The position numbers and the translations under genes were made by a program. This document shows, one piece after another, positions 25,215-34,573 of a stretch of DNA of 64,000 nt (position 1 is its first letter; every line of letters begins with the position of its first letter). This stretch comes from a virus. The notes below the pieces were generated by a model, which did no database searches, was not told where the DNA came from, and saw only the letters and a program-made list of their open reading frames with translations. The stretch is taken from IMG/VR virus record IMGVR_UViG_3300046777_002658, positions 124,001 to 188,000 of that record. One strand, 5' to 3'.

Positions 25215-25410
25215 GATTAGCGCAGAGGATTATAACTTTAGTACGGAGGTTGTTCTTGATAGAAATTGGCTCAAAGGTATTAAACTAGAGTTCGCATTCT
25301 CTCACAGAACCTATAGACATACCTACACAGTCAAAGACAGAGGTGGTGAAATAGTTTGGCAGGGTGAGAGCCTGACATATGCGTGTGAAGAGTTTAACAA
25401 ACTACTATGA
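25204..25410 (+). CDS. Small WQG-family protein A
   Basis: This 68-residue protein shares with the ORFs at 25407, 25674 and 50018 a pattern LEFAFSHR...YTVKDRGGEIVWQGESLTYACEEFNKLL: a beta strand with F.F.H, a Y.V strand, W/Y-Q-G, and a final (E/A)xxxFNxL helix. The four are a small paralogous set. Function is unknown. Confidence 0.55.
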   Translation: MSNKISAEDYNFSTEVVLDRNWLKGIKLEFAFSHRTYRHTYTVKDRGGEIVWQGESLTYACEEFNKLL

Positions 25411-25646
25411 TCAATATCACTGATGTACCACACGTTCTTGACACGTTACTTTACACTGATGGACGGCATAGTCTATACGCTGAAGTACAACTCCTGTCAG
25501 GAACAGTTAATTACAGTATAAGAACTGCCGTCAGAGCAGGAGTTATTGATAAACCAAACCACAACTACCAAACTGAGGTTGTCCTGGCTAGGTTGGTTAA
25601 CTCAACTTTAAAGGAAGCAATGCAACAATTTAATAGCTTGCCATGA
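25407..25646 (+). CDS. Small WQG-family protein B (divergent)
   Basis: This 79-residue protein overlaps its neighbour by 4 bp. It ends TLKEAMQQFNSLP, like the family's closing helix, and has LYAEVQLLSGTVNYSIRTAV in the place of the F.F.H/Y.V strands. The WQG motif is missing. It is placed in the paralogous set by position and partial pattern. Confidence 0.5.
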   Translation: MINITDVPHVLDTLLYTDGRHSLYAEVQLLSGTVNYSIRTAVRAGVIDKPNHNYQTEVVLARLVNSTLKEAMQQFNSLP

Positions 25647-25673
25647 TTCAACTATTTTTGAAGGAGCAAAACA

Positions 25674-25871
25674 ATGAAACTTGTACTGGGTGAAAACTTA
25701 GTAATAACTACAGACAATTGTATGTTTGAGTCTGAAAGAGGTAAATTACTGTTTTTCTTCTGTCACAACACTACAGTACACAACTACACTGTGCAGAACA
25801 AAGAAAACTTAGTAGTTTGGCAGGGTAAAAACTTTAGAGAAGCATTAGAAGAATTTAATAACCTGGCATGA
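25674..25871 (+). CDS. Small WQG-family protein C
   Basis: This 65-residue protein has LLFFFCHNTTVHNYTVQNKE then VVWQGKNFREALEEFNNLA, closely matching protein A. An AAGGAGC ribosome site lies just before its ATG. Its stop overlaps the next ATG (ATGA). Confidence 0.55.
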   Translation: MKLVLGENLVITTDNCMFESERGKLLFFFCHNTTVHNYTVQNKENLVVWQGKNFREALEEFNNLA

Positions 25872-26686
25872 TTCAAGACCTACCCAGAACCTATCAGAGG
25901 GAGCAACACCCTCTGATTGAATGTTCTTACACCTGTGAGCACTGCGAGTTAGGAAAGAGGAAGCAGCGGCTCAACCAGTTTCCTATAAGACCTAAAGACC
26001 CTAGACACTTTACTGTACCTGGTGCAGGACCGGATGACTTGAGTAAAGTTAGGTTAATTGTTTTGTCAGACCATTCTGGACACTATGAGAGTAATGAGAA
26101 GAATATTCACCCTATGGTTGATATGTCTTTGCAGCAGAATGAAAGGGTAAAAGGTATTCTTAAACCAAGAAACGCTGGGGCTTTCTTGAGAATGGCTCTA
26201 AACCTAATGTTTGGTTTAGATACCTACCATGACTGCTGGATTACTAATGCAGTCAAGTGCAACCCCTTTGACCAAAAGATTATTGAATCTAAGCATATAA
26301 AACCTTGCGTGTCGCAGTGGCTCACTAATGAGTTTCTTGTCTTGCAAGAACATTGTCCCAGTGCTCCTTTACTAGTTGCGGGTACTCAAGCCTTTAAAGC
26401 CTGCAAGCTAATGTTTAAACAGGAAAGAAAATTACTGGAGGAATATGGGCTAAACGGCTGTAGACGTAGAGGTAATATCACACTAGGCGGTAGACCAGCA
26501 ATTTTCACAGAAAATCCAGCTAAAATTTCGAGGGCAGAACCTAGAATTGAGTCTAGTATCACAGTTAAAGATGGGATAACAACTGTTGATAGAAACGAAT
26601 GGCTGTACCCACCTTTACCCGGCAGCCCTGTTGCTAGTTTTATTAATGACTTAAAGTTCCTAGAACCTTTTTTAAATGGACACTGA
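25868..26686 (+). CDS. Uracil-DNA-glycosylase-like protein
   Basis: This 272-residue protein starts with a CxxC (CEHCELGKR), then VPGAGPDDLSKVRLIVLSDH, NAGAFLRMALNL, CWITNAVKCNPFD and LLVAGTQAFKACKL. That order (Cys ligands, GxG, T-N-x-VKC-x-P, late hydrophobic strand) is typical of family 4/5 uracil-DNA glycosylases, which often hold an iron-sulphur cluster. The usual GxxPGxxED is altered. It may remove uracil or be an inactive relative. Confidence 0.65.
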   Translation: MIQDLPRTYQREQHPLIECSYTCEHCELGKRKQRLNQFPIRPKDPRHFTVPGAGPDDLSKVRLIVLSDHSGHYESNEKNIHPMVDMSLQQNERVKGILKPRNAGAFLRMALNLMFGLDTYHDCWITNAVKCNPFDQKIIESKHIKPCVSQWLTNEFLVLQEHCPSAPLLVAGTQAFKACKLMFKQERKLLEEYGLNGCRRRGNITLGGRPAIFTENPAKISRAEPRIESSITVKDGITTVDRNEWLYPPLPGSPVASFINDLKFLEPFLNGH

Positions 26687-26749
26687 AAACAACTGGAGCG
26701 GTTATAGCATATATAGAAATTCCTCCAGTCCCTCCAGAGTTTAAGGCAT

Positions 26750-27289
26750 ATGCTGATTAATGTTGACCAGTTGTGGAAACCAGCCAGTAATGCTCCAAAA
26801 GTTAGTGGTCTATACCTTTGTGTCTGTGAGGACACAAATAGACTAACCCCGTATTTATCTATCGGTTACTATGACGCTGACAGATTAGACAAACAAAAAT
26901 CTTGGACTGCGGGGTATTTTGCTTCTACTAAAGTAACTTATTGGATGCCACTACCAGCCTTACCAGGTGCTGGAAACTTAATGGAGATACCTTCAGAAGC
27001 AACCTTACAGCTTTATGGTTCAGACAGTGAGTTGGCTTGTATTAAAGTTGAAACCAGAGAAGGTCAAAGTGGTGCGGCTATCGCCGTTTTGATCAGAACA
27101 AGTTTTTCAGGCGAGGCTATGTCTGAAGCAGAAGAATTTGAGCAAGAACAAGTGGAAGATTTAGATGATGACACAGTAAGTGTTAATATCCAGCCTTATG
27201 CCAGTGAAGATGATAGCTACTGGATGACACACTACATGAGCTTTAAAGAAGCAGAAGATATACTAAATAAGGAGCCAAAAGATGAGTGA
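26750..27289 (+). CDS. DUF551-like protein with acidic C-terminus
   Basis: The first 75 residues (LWKPASNAPKVSGLYLCVCE, then GYYDAD and TYWMPLPALP) match the DUF551-type phage domain, with its W.P...P...G and THWMPLP end. The remaining 100 residues are acidic and unassigned (EEFEQEQVEDLDDD). It overlaps the helicase by 8 bp. Its molecular role is not known. Confidence 0.6.
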   Translation: MLINVDQLWKPASNAPKVSGLYLCVCEDTNRLTPYLSIGYYDADRLDKQKSWTAGYFASTKVTYWMPLPALPGAGNLMEIPSEATLQLYGSDSELACIKVETREGQSGAAIAVLIRTSFSGEAMSEAEEFEQEQVEDLDDDTVSVNIQPYASEDDSYWMTHYMSFKEAEDILNKEPKDE

Positions 27290-28943
27290 GAGACTCTTGC
27301 TGGTTGATCACTACACAGAACTAGAAGAGTTTGAGTTAGTAGAAGAGAAGTTACTAACTGATCTGCCAGCTTATCAACTCTACCTGCAAAGAACTAAAAA
27401 AGCCTTTGAGCAGACACTAGGTGAACTAGAGGTAAGACCTTATCAGTGGGAGTATGCTGCCTTGATGGCAGTCAGACTCAGAAATATAATGGCTTACGAG
27501 ATGGGCTGCGGAAAGAGTATAAGTGTGCTGCTATGCTTACAAGCCATTTACAGAACCTTCCGGGATAGAAGAGCTGGCTCTATCCATATACTTGTTCCTA
27601 ACTTTTTGGCAGCCCAACGTTGGGTAGAAGAGTTAGAGCGATTGCGAGAGATGTCTGAACACTTTGAGCTAATCAAGTCAGAGAGAGACCTAGACACCTG
27701 TACAAAACCAATCATTATCTACTCCCTTGACTTTCCTAAAAACAGGTCAAAGCACAGAAAAGGAAGTGCTAGACCTTTTATCAGTCGGAGGTTAGCAAAA
27801 CATTACCGACCAGCAATGGTAGTGATAGATGAAGTGCACAACTGCCAACCAGGAACTCAAAGAACCTCTCAGATTAAATACTTGTTGAACAAAGCTAAAA
27901 GAGTGCTAGTCCTAACAGGTACTCCGTCTGAAGGTAAGTTAAGCGAGATTCATAACTTGTGTAATCTTGTTTATGGCAGACAGTGGCCATACTCTTCTGC
28001 ACAGACCTTTTCAAAGATGTTTGGAACTAAAGAGCAATTGTCTACTAACTACTTATATGGTTCTAAATTGCAGGAGTCTTCTACAGTTAGGTATCTCCAG
28101 CACTTAGATTCTGAGAAGCTAGTTGAATACTACAGCCTGATAAAAAGGTTTATTCATAGAGTAAAGCTGACAGACCCAGAAGTGAGAAGGTGTATAACTA
28201 TTCCTACTAGCACTTCTGTGATTCATAAGCTAGAGCCAACTTTGAACCAAAGGTCAACTCACTTAGGTTACACCTTAAAACATCAAAAAGCTTTAATAAT
28301 GGCTAGTCAGGCTGTAGGTGCAAAGCAGAAAGCAGAGGCTTTAAGGTTGTTGTATCCACTAATAGCCCTGTGTAACCATAACGCTGAAAGCCCCAAGCTC
28401 GTTGCCAGTGGTGAGATAATCCAGGAAGCAGTAGGCAAGGTAGTGGTATTCTGCGCTTATGTTAAGTCAGCAGCGTTGATAACGGAGTATCTGCAAAACC
28501 TGTTGGGAGTAGATAGTGTTATTAGAGTTTATGCAACTGACGAAAGTGTTGAGAAAAAGAAGCTGTCGAGTGATGAGCGTGTTGTACTTGTAGATAGATT
28601 CCAGTTTGACACTACAGTTAAAGTAGGAGTGTTTTCTATTAACCTGGCAGGGGAGTCAATTAACTTGACTGCTGCTAGTGATGTTATCTACTACTGTCCG
28701 CCTTGGTCTGTTAAGAAACTTAGACAATCAATGTATAGGGCAGTGAGAGCTGGTAACAAACATCCAGAAGTAAAACTACACTTTCTTTACCACAGAGGGC
28801 TAGTAGACGAACATCAGGTAGTGTTAGCCACCCAAAAAATAAGAGGAAGTAAGCTCTTAGAAGACTATGATGTAGATAGTGAACCAACAACTGAACTAAC
28901 TCAAACAGAAGTTCTCAAAAAACTTCTTGCAACATCTAACTAA
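27282..28943 (+). CDS. SNF2-type superfamily II helicase
   Basis: The 553-residue protein has motif I YEMGCGKSISVLL (about residues 75-87), motif II VVIDEVHNC, motif III LVLTGTP and a second RecA domain with VFCAYVKSAALITEYL and YRAVRAGNKHPEV. These are the motifs of SNF2-like ATPases that translocate on double-stranded DNA. Helicases of this class are common next to phage replication genes. It lies in an unbroken series with DUF551 and the clamp loader; an A-rich AAAAAAAGAACAAAGAAGG element follows its stop. Confidence 0.85.
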   Translation: MSERLLLVDHYTELEEFELVEEKLLTDLPAYQLYLQRTKKAFEQTLGELEVRPYQWEYAALMAVRLRNIMAYEMGCGKSISVLLCLQAIYRTFRDRRAGSIHILVPNFLAAQRWVEELERLREMSEHFELIKSERDLDTCTKPIIIYSLDFPKNRSKHRKGSARPFISRRLAKHYRPAMVVIDEVHNCQPGTQRTSQIKYLLNKAKRVLVLTGTPSEGKLSEIHNLCNLVYGRQWPYSSAQTFSKMFGTKEQLSTNYLYGSKLQESSTVRYLQHLDSEKLVEYYSLIKRFIHRVKLTDPEVRRCITIPTSTSVIHKLEPTLNQRSTHLGYTLKHQKALIMASQAVGAKQKAEALRLLYPLIALCNHNAESPKLVASGEIIQEAVGKVVVFCAYVKSAALITEYLQNLLGVDSVIRVYATDESVEKKKLSSDERVVLVDRFQFDTTVKVGVFSINLAGESINLTAASDVIYYCPPWSVKKLRQSMYRAVRAGNKHPEVKLHFLYHRGLVDEHQVVLATQKIRGSKLLEDYDVDSEPTTELTQTEVLKKLLATSN

Positions 28944-28969
28944 AAAAAGAACAAAGAAGGAATAAAACT

Positions 28970-29257
28970 ATGCAGTTTGTTAGTCTAAATGATATGCCAG
29001 AAGAGTTTCAAAACATGATTAAAAAACAATACGTAGAAGCAACTTCAAACGTAAAACCCTATGGTGTTGTATACCAAGAGGCATACCAAAGCTTAGGGGG
29101 TATGATAACGCAGTTAATTGCAGCTATGAATGTTTTAGAAGAAGCTCAAAACGTTAATGATGTTAATCTTTCTCGCATCATAATGAACTCAGCAGCAGAA
29201 AAGCTGGGTGGCATGGTTAAAACTTTAGATGCAAGCATTTTAAGAGTGAAAGAGTAA
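28970..29257 (+). CDS. Small unknown protein
   Basis: This 95-residue, mainly helical protein (VYQEAYQSLGGMITQLIAAM) starts just after the recurring A-rich element. It overlaps the clamp-loader ATG by 1 bp (TAATG), so it is probably co-translated with it. No family is recognised. Confidence 0.5.
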   Translation: MQFVSLNDMPEEFQNMIKKQYVEATSNVKPYGVVYQEAYQSLGGMITQLIAAMNVLEEAQNVNDVNLSRIIMNSAAEKLGGMVKTLDASILRVKE

Positions 29258-30384
29258 TGCACAATCATTCCTACGCTAAAGTTCCGAAGCGTTGGGATGA
29301 TTACTTCTGCGGCTCTGCAGCCAATCAAGCGGAAGTCAATTATCTAAAACGTGTAGTGACCCAGGGTGTTAAAGCTATCCCCAGGTCACTTTTTATTGCT
29401 GGCAAGTCAGGTACAGGCAAGACCTCCCTTGCTCTTCTATTTATTAAGTCTTTCAAGTGCTTAAGAAGAAAGCCTGGTGAGTATGAGCCTTGTGGGGAAT
29501 GCGAGTCTTGTAAAGACATTGACGTCAGATTATCAGATAGAACTCTTTCTGGCGTAGTATGGGTTCAGCCAGGAGCTTACACAGAAGAAACGCTTAACCA
29601 AAGTGTTAAGGTTGCTCTGCAGACAGCAGCAAAGGGAGCGGCTAACACAGGTAATGCTGATGGCGACGTACTATTTGTTGTTTTTGATGAATGGCAAGAG
29701 TTTGCCAGGAACCTACGCCAACAGGTGCTGCTAAGAACAGAGATAGAAGTTCCAGGAAACCATGTATGTTATATCTTTCTAACCATGCGAGAGGAAGATT
29801 TAGCAGAAGAAGACAGGATTGCATTGATCAGAAGGTCTGGCAGCGGTGTTATTAGATTAGGTACATTGCCAGACTATGAGATAGCTAGATTCTTGATTAA
29901 AACTTACCCTGATATAAACCATGAGTCAGCACAGATACTGGCTGCTGGTTCTAAAGGTAGATTAGGGTTGGCTACAGCAATGTACGACTCGGCAGTGCAG
30001 AAGTTTGATGAAGTGAGCCCAGAGGTAGCAGCATACATAGCACAAGCAGCTACAGATCACTGGAGATGGGAGTTATGGCAAAAACTACAAGAAGGCTATA
30101 ACTTTCAAGTTTTAATATCATTGCTAAAAAGCTTGCTAGAGATTGTCAGCTCCACGCAATTATGTCAACAGATGCAAGAAGACATATTACAGACATCAGC
30201 AATGACAGAGAACTTTTCCTCTGACCAAATGTTTGCTTTAAGTTTATTAACCCAGTATGAGCTGGCTAGTAAATCTGTTAACTTTGTAAGCTATATACTT
30301 CAGTTGTCTAAGCTTAAACTTGTCGAGCAGAATGCTGTTATGCGCCATAAGCATTTGGAGCTGACAGATTATGTTAATCTCTGA
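29257..30384 (+). CDS. DnaX-like clamp-loader ATPase
   Basis: This 375-residue AAA+ protein has Walker A FIAGKSGTGKTSLALLF (about residues 46-62), a CGECESC zinc element as in bacterial gamma/tau and LFVVFDEWQEF for Walker B. LSDRTLSGVVWVQPG is similar to the matching DnaX region. An SRC-like arginine is not clear. It is shorter than bacterial gamma. It would load the putative clamp encoded at 23636. Confidence 0.82.
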   Translation: MHNHSYAKVPKRWDDYFCGSAANQAEVNYLKRVVTQGVKAIPRSLFIAGKSGTGKTSLALLFIKSFKCLRRKPGEYEPCGECESCKDIDVRLSDRTLSGVVWVQPGAYTEETLNQSVKVALQTAAKGAANTGNADGDVLFVVFDEWQEFARNLRQQVLLRTEIEVPGNHVCYIFLTMREEDLAEEDRIALIRRSGSGVIRLGTLPDYEIARFLIKTYPDINHESAQILAAGSKGRLGLATAMYDSAVQKFDEVSPEVAAYIAQAATDHWRWELWQKLQEGYNFQVLISLLKSLLEIVSSTQLCQQMQEDILQTSAMTENFSSDQMFALSLLTQYELASKSVNFVSYILQLSKLKLVEQNAVMRHKHLELTDYVNL

Positions 30385-31252
30385 AATACTACCCCAAATA
30401 AAGCCTGGATGTGTTTATGTAACTTTAGGTACTATAGAGCAGCTTGCTTGGATTTGTAGAAACTTAGGTCTGGAACCAGAGTTACTATATGAGCCCCCTA
30501 CTAAACTTATTAGAACCAACTTAGAGTATTCAAGTTTTGAATATAAAGCTTGGATAATTCAAGCCAAAGACTTAAAAGGTACTGGGTTAAAAGGTACAGT
30601 GTTAAATGATTATTTGCTTCCTACAGACTCCTTCTTTTATGTACACCAAGATAACTATGCCTTTATTAGTGTATGTGGTCTAGAGGGAGAAGTAGAAGAC
30701 AAACAAGTTACAGCAGCTAAGAAACTAGAAGGAGGGTGCTATAAGCTGCTGGACTTAAGAAGGATAGAAGACTTGCCAGCTTACCCTTATGTAGCAGAGC
30801 ATGAGCTAAAATATAGTAAGGTAATTCAGACAGGCAGGTCTTCTTTGTGTCCTGAGCAAAGTTTAATAGATAGCTTAAACACTATTGAAGGAGTAAAAAG
30901 GTGGGGTAACTTTACTAATGGTGAATTAAGAAAGTGGTTTGTAACCCCTGGTATTGCTGAACCAGTCCTGTTAAAGCAATTCAGGGCTCAGTCTTTAATA
31001 CCATATATTATGCCTTTTTTAGGGCAAGTAGAAGAGCAGTGGTCAACAGGTAAGCAAAGTGTAATCCTTAAAAAGTTTGCTTTGTGGGTGTATCTGTCTA
31101 CAGAGTATTGGACAAAAGGTTCTGACAGAGGTCTTGTAAAAAAAGCTTCGGGTAAAGAGCTGATCAACTTTTACTTTTACCCATCTCAAAAAGCTAGAGA
31201 AGAGTGGTTAGTAGCACTGGGGCTACAACCCAGCAAGAAAAAAGAACAATGA
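30371..31252 (+). CDS. Unknown replication-region protein
   Basis: This 293-residue protein overlaps the clamp loader by 14 bp, so it is probably produced with it. It contains W..WYLSTEYWTKGSDRG-like sequence near the end and a mixed alpha/beta N-terminal part. I recognise no family; an accessory role in replication is suggested only by position. Its last codons (KKKEQ) coincide with the A-rich element. Confidence 0.5.
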   Translation: MLISEILPQIKPGCVYVTLGTIEQLAWICRNLGLEPELLYEPPTKLIRTNLEYSSFEYKAWIIQAKDLKGTGLKGTVLNDYLLPTDSFFYVHQDNYAFISVCGLEGEVEDKQVTAAKKLEGGCYKLLDLRRIEDLPAYPYVAEHELKYSKVIQTGRSSLCPEQSLIDSLNTIEGVKRWGNFTNGELRKWFVTPGIAEPVLLKQFRAQSLIPYIMPFLGQVEEQWSTGKQSVILKKFALWVYLSTEYWTKGSDRGLVKKASGKELINFYFYPSQKAREEWLVALGLQPSKKKEQ

Positions 31253-31280
31253 ATGAATTAACAACCAAGGAATTTAAATT

Positions 31281-32663
31281 ATGACAGGTTTGGTAAAGCT
31301 GCAGGAACTTGATTTATCCGTAGACTTAGAGTTTGATGAAGACCCAGAACACTTGCCTCAAGCCCTGCGCGAAGGGCAGAATGTATCTATTGATAACGAG
31401 TGGAGAGCGCACCGCACTACTAGCATTAAACTTTCAAACAAGATTGAATGGAGTCATCCAGTTTCGGCTAAAGTCCGGGATGAAGCTAAAGCAAAAGGTA
31501 CTCCTTTGCATACAGAAGTAACCCAGGCTCACTACATTACTGCCTTACGTGGTATTCCTTTAGAGTTTCAGTATGGTGCAGCTTTAGTGGATGGTCGTGA
31601 TAAGGACAACTTCAAACCCATCTGCAACACCACAAGAGCTGTAGAGCATCTAGGAGAACAATCAACAGATGTGGTTGATAAGCAACCACTTCGCTTTCCT
31701 TTTGGTCAGGTACACCAATCAAAGAAAGAACCCCATACCTATAGTAAATCTCTCGATAAAGACTACTTGGTGGTATACGGCAGTCGAGGTCCTGTAGGTT
31801 TAGCAGAAGGAGAAGCTTTCTCAACTCCTCGCACCTGCAAGTCGTGTGTTGAAGCTGGTGAGCATTATCTTGGTACTCAAGAGCAGTTTCTAGACCCTAA
31901 CTCTAGTACCCCTAAGTGTAGTATGAGAGGTTCTGTACTGTTTGCTGTATTCGAGATAGGTCTTTTAGATACGTCTGGTGAGTTAGACGGTGAGCCCTCT
32001 AAGATTAACTGGGTGTCTATTGCTGATGCCAGACTAAGAACAATGGAAGGTGTAGAAGAGGGAGGAAAGCCAGTTCCTCTTGTCCGTCCTTTTATTATCA
32101 AGCTAGAGGGTTTGAGCAAGGTAGTTCATGCACCTATCGGAACAGGTAACTTTGAAACTAATATTCTTAACCAGCCCTACCAACCTGATGAGATTTACTC
32201 AGTTGGTGACTACTTTGAGTATCTTAGAGACCCTAAATACAGAGGTCAGAGAAGCAAGGTTTTAAAGAGCACTGGGGATGTTGTGTTCCCAGTAATCACA
32301 GAGATTCATGCAGGAGAGAAGTTTAAAGTTGAATACAATGCTACTCATATGCCTGTGTTCCACCCTGTTACAACTTTAGATAAACTACCAGCAGATAGTC
32401 CTTGGAAAGATGCTTTACGTTTGGCTTTACAGATTAGAAAGCTAGAAGTAGAAGTAGCTAATGGTAAAGCTAGTTTTGAGTCTGCTCAAGTAGTGAATTT
32501 GAAGGAAGCAGGTTTTACACCAAGCTTACCGGAAGCAGCCTCAAAGGTTGTTGAGAAGACTGTAAAAAAAGCAGAGGATAAAGCTGTCCCTAAAGCCTCT
32601 TCTTCTGTGTTTGCTGCTTTTCAGTCCCGGAGTACAAGCACAATACCAGCTGTTGAAGAGTAA
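31281..32663 (+). CDS. Unknown 460-residue replication-region protein
   Basis: This protein has a paired cysteine motif (CKSC...C, about residues 190-215: TCKSCVEAGEHYLG, then KCSMRGSVLF), extended beta-rich segments, and an acidic end (STSTIPAVEE) that could mark a single-stranded-DNA-binding protein tail. The zinc-like motif and acidic tail are seen; the ssDNA-binding idea is inference. A strong hairpin follows. Confidence 0.5.
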   Translation: MTGLVKLQELDLSVDLEFDEDPEHLPQALREGQNVSIDNEWRAHRTTSIKLSNKIEWSHPVSAKVRDEAKAKGTPLHTEVTQAHYITALRGIPLEFQYGAALVDGRDKDNFKPICNTTRAVEHLGEQSTDVVDKQPLRFPFGQVHQSKKEPHTYSKSLDKDYLVVYGSRGPVGLAEGEAFSTPRTCKSCVEAGEHYLGTQEQFLDPNSSTPKCSMRGSVLFAVFEIGLLDTSGELDGEPSKINWVSIADARLRTMEGVEEGGKPVPLVRPFIIKLEGLSKVVHAPIGTGNFETNILNQPYQPDEIYSVGDYFEYLRDPKYRGQRSKVLKSTGDVVFPVITEIHAGEKFKVEYNATHMPVFHPVTTLDKLPADSPWKDALRLALQIRKLEVEVANGKASFESAQVVNLKEAGFTPSLPEAASKVVEKTVKKAEDKAVPKASSSVFAAFQSRSTSTIPAVEE

Positions 32664-32687
32664 AACAGTTTAGCAAGAGTTAGTAAA

Positions 32688-32709
32688 GGGGCTTAAAGCC
32701 CCTATTTTT
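32688..32709 (+). terminator. Intrinsic terminator abutting a helicase ATG
   Basis: GGGGCTT and AAGCCCC form a GC-rich stem with a 1-nt separation, followed by TATTTTT. The final T is followed immediately by the ATG of the UvsW-like helicase at 32710, with no visible ribosome-binding site between. Confidence 0.75.
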
Positions 32710-34203
32710 ATGATCAAAATATCTTTTAATGGAGCTAGAGCAACAATTACTGGTAGCTCAAAAGAGCTAGACTTTAAGCTCAAAGAGTTACTATCCTGGA
32801 TTGATAAGAAGCTTGAGAGAGCAGCCTACTACCAAAAATGGACTCCTCCAAACCCTAAAAAGTCTTGCTACGACCCTAAGACCAAATCTTTCCCGACCGG
32901 TCTTCTTCCAAAAGTCACAAGGTTTTTAGATGACATTCTTGTAAAGTATGAACTAGAGCAACTCTACAAATGGGAACCCCACACACCTTGGGAACTACCA
33001 GAGTGGGCATGGGACCACCAAAGACTAGTAGTTAAAACTGCCCTAAACCACCAAAGGCTAATGGTAAGCTCTCCTACAGCCAGCGGAAAGTCTAAGTCTA
33101 TGTGTTGGACTATCCTGCAGTATTCAACTCAGAAGGTTTTGGTTACTGTTCCGCAGAAAGAGCTAATGTACTCTTTAACCAAACAACTAGCTGAGTTTAC
33201 AGATGAACCTATTGGTCAAGTCGGTGACAGTAAGTCTAACTGGCAAAGAGTAACTATAGGAATTATGAACTCTCTCTCTATTCATGCTGCTGGTAAGTTT
33301 GCTAAAGAGATGACAGAAGTTCAAGTGCTACTAGGAGATGAGTGTCATACAGGTGCTTGTGATATGTTTATAAACATCAGTAACGCCTGTGTTAACACTT
33401 TTTTTAGAGCAGGTTTTAGTGCTACAGTTTTCAGAGAAGATGGAGCTGACCTTGTTTTAGAAGGGGTGTTTGGACCATTAGCTCTCAAAATACCAGAGAT
33501 GGAAATGGTGGGTAAAGGAGTAAGTCACAAACCAGATGTTAGGTTTGTTAAAGTACCAGCACCAGATGTCATCTACTCTACTGCTGTGATGAAGAAAGGT
33601 AAGCCAGAGTATCCAAATGGTAAGCCTAACCAGCGCGAGGTTATGCTAACAGCTATTTGCCAGAACCAACTTCGCAACGAACTGATCGTTGAAATTGTTA
33701 AAAAGTATCTAGAGTTTAATAAGCAGTCGCAAGTCCTGATTTTGGTAACAGAAATAGACAATCACGGTATACCACTACAACAAACTTTTGCTGATAGAGG
33801 TTTAGAGATACCTTTTGTGCATAGTCAACTACAACCAAAATCAAAGAGAGAGAGACTTGTGAAGCAGTTCTCAAACTGTGAGATAAGAGTTTTGCTCTCC
33901 TCTCCAGCATTAAATGTTGGAGTAGACTTCCCAAGCGTTGGTTTAACTATTAATGCAGCCGCAGGTAGTGGAAAGATTGGCATTACTCAAAAAACTGGTA
34001 GGGGTGTTAGAACTGACAAGTCTGGTAGAAAAACAAGAGCTGTACAGGTAGACTTTTGGGATGAAGAGCCTTACTTCTACAACAACCAAGCAAGGAAAAG
34101 GCTTGCACATTTAAATAGTTTGTACCCAGAATGCTCAAAAATAGTATCAGTTCAGGAGCTGTTTAATGAGTTTAAGGTTGGAAGAGATACTAGCTCAAGC
34201 TGA
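32710..34203 (+). CDS. UvsW-like superfamily II DNA helicase
   Basis: This 497-residue protein has motif I VSSPTASGKSKSM (about residues 120-132), motif II LLGDECHTG (DECH), motif III GFSATVF and late motifs VLLSSPALNVGVDFP and QKTGRGVR. This is the T4 UvsW/RadD type, which remodels replication forks and R-loops. It starts directly after a terminator-like hairpin. It overlaps the next gene by 38 bp. Confidence 0.85.
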   Translation: MIKISFNGARATITGSSKELDFKLKELLSWIDKKLERAAYYQKWTPPNPKKSCYDPKTKSFPTGLLPKVTRFLDDILVKYELEQLYKWEPHTPWELPEWAWDHQRLVVKTALNHQRLMVSSPTASGKSKSMCWTILQYSTQKVLVTVPQKELMYSLTKQLAEFTDEPIGQVGDSKSNWQRVTIGIMNSLSIHAAGKFAKEMTEVQVLLGDECHTGACDMFINISNACVNTFFRAGFSATVFREDGADLVLEGVFGPLALKIPEMEMVGKGVSHKPDVRFVKVPAPDVIYSTAVMKKGKPEYPNGKPNQREVMLTAICQNQLRNELIVEIVKKYLEFNKQSQVLILVTEIDNHGIPLQQTFADRGLEIPFVHSQLQPKSKRERLVKQFSNCEIRVLLSSPALNVGVDFPSVGLTINAAAGSGKIGITQKTGRGVRTDKSGRKTRAVQVDFWDEEPYFYNNQARKRLAHLNSLYPECSKIVSVQELFNEFKVGRDTSSS

Positions 34204-34516
34204 GTTGATGTGTAGAGATGTTAAACCAGCATCTCTTGTCATTAATAAGAAAGAAAAAAGAACAAAGGATGAAGGGCAAAAACTCAGACTAGTTGTCACC
34301 CCAAGACTATCTTTTCTTAGAGCTGTCAGTCATGCTTCTAAAGTTGGGTTAATTAAGCTAGAGGATGAAGTAGCAACAAGGATTTCTGATGCGATCGCTC
34401 CTCAAAGCATTGGAGAGTTGGTGGTGCCTGACAACTTTGATTTGACTACTATCCAACAGTTAATTAATACCTATGACTTTGCAGAGTTTGAGAATAACAA
34501 TTCAATCAAGGTTTAG
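34166..34516 (+). CDS. Small unknown protein
   Basis: This 116-residue protein overlaps the helicase. Its middle (KKEKRTKDEGQK) coincides with an AAGAAAAAAGAACAAAGGATG element, and it contains a GCGATCGC. The C-terminal part (DNFDLTTIQQLINTYDFAEF) is helical. A later start is possible. No family is recognised. Confidence 0.45.
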   Translation: MSLRLEEILAQAELMCRDVKPASLVINKKEKRTKDEGQKLRLVVTPRLSFLRAVSHASKVGLIKLEDEVATRISDAIAPQSIGELVVPDNFDLTTIQQLINTYDFAEFENNNSIKV

Positions 34517-34573
34517 TAAGGTTTTCTGAAAAAGCAAAAGAAGTAAACAATCAATAGTGAGAAAATAAAAAAT

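Noticed and set aside
26386-26835. 149-codon minus-strand ORF
   Set aside because: It overlaps the glycosylase-like and DUF551-like genes on the other strand and shows no family features.
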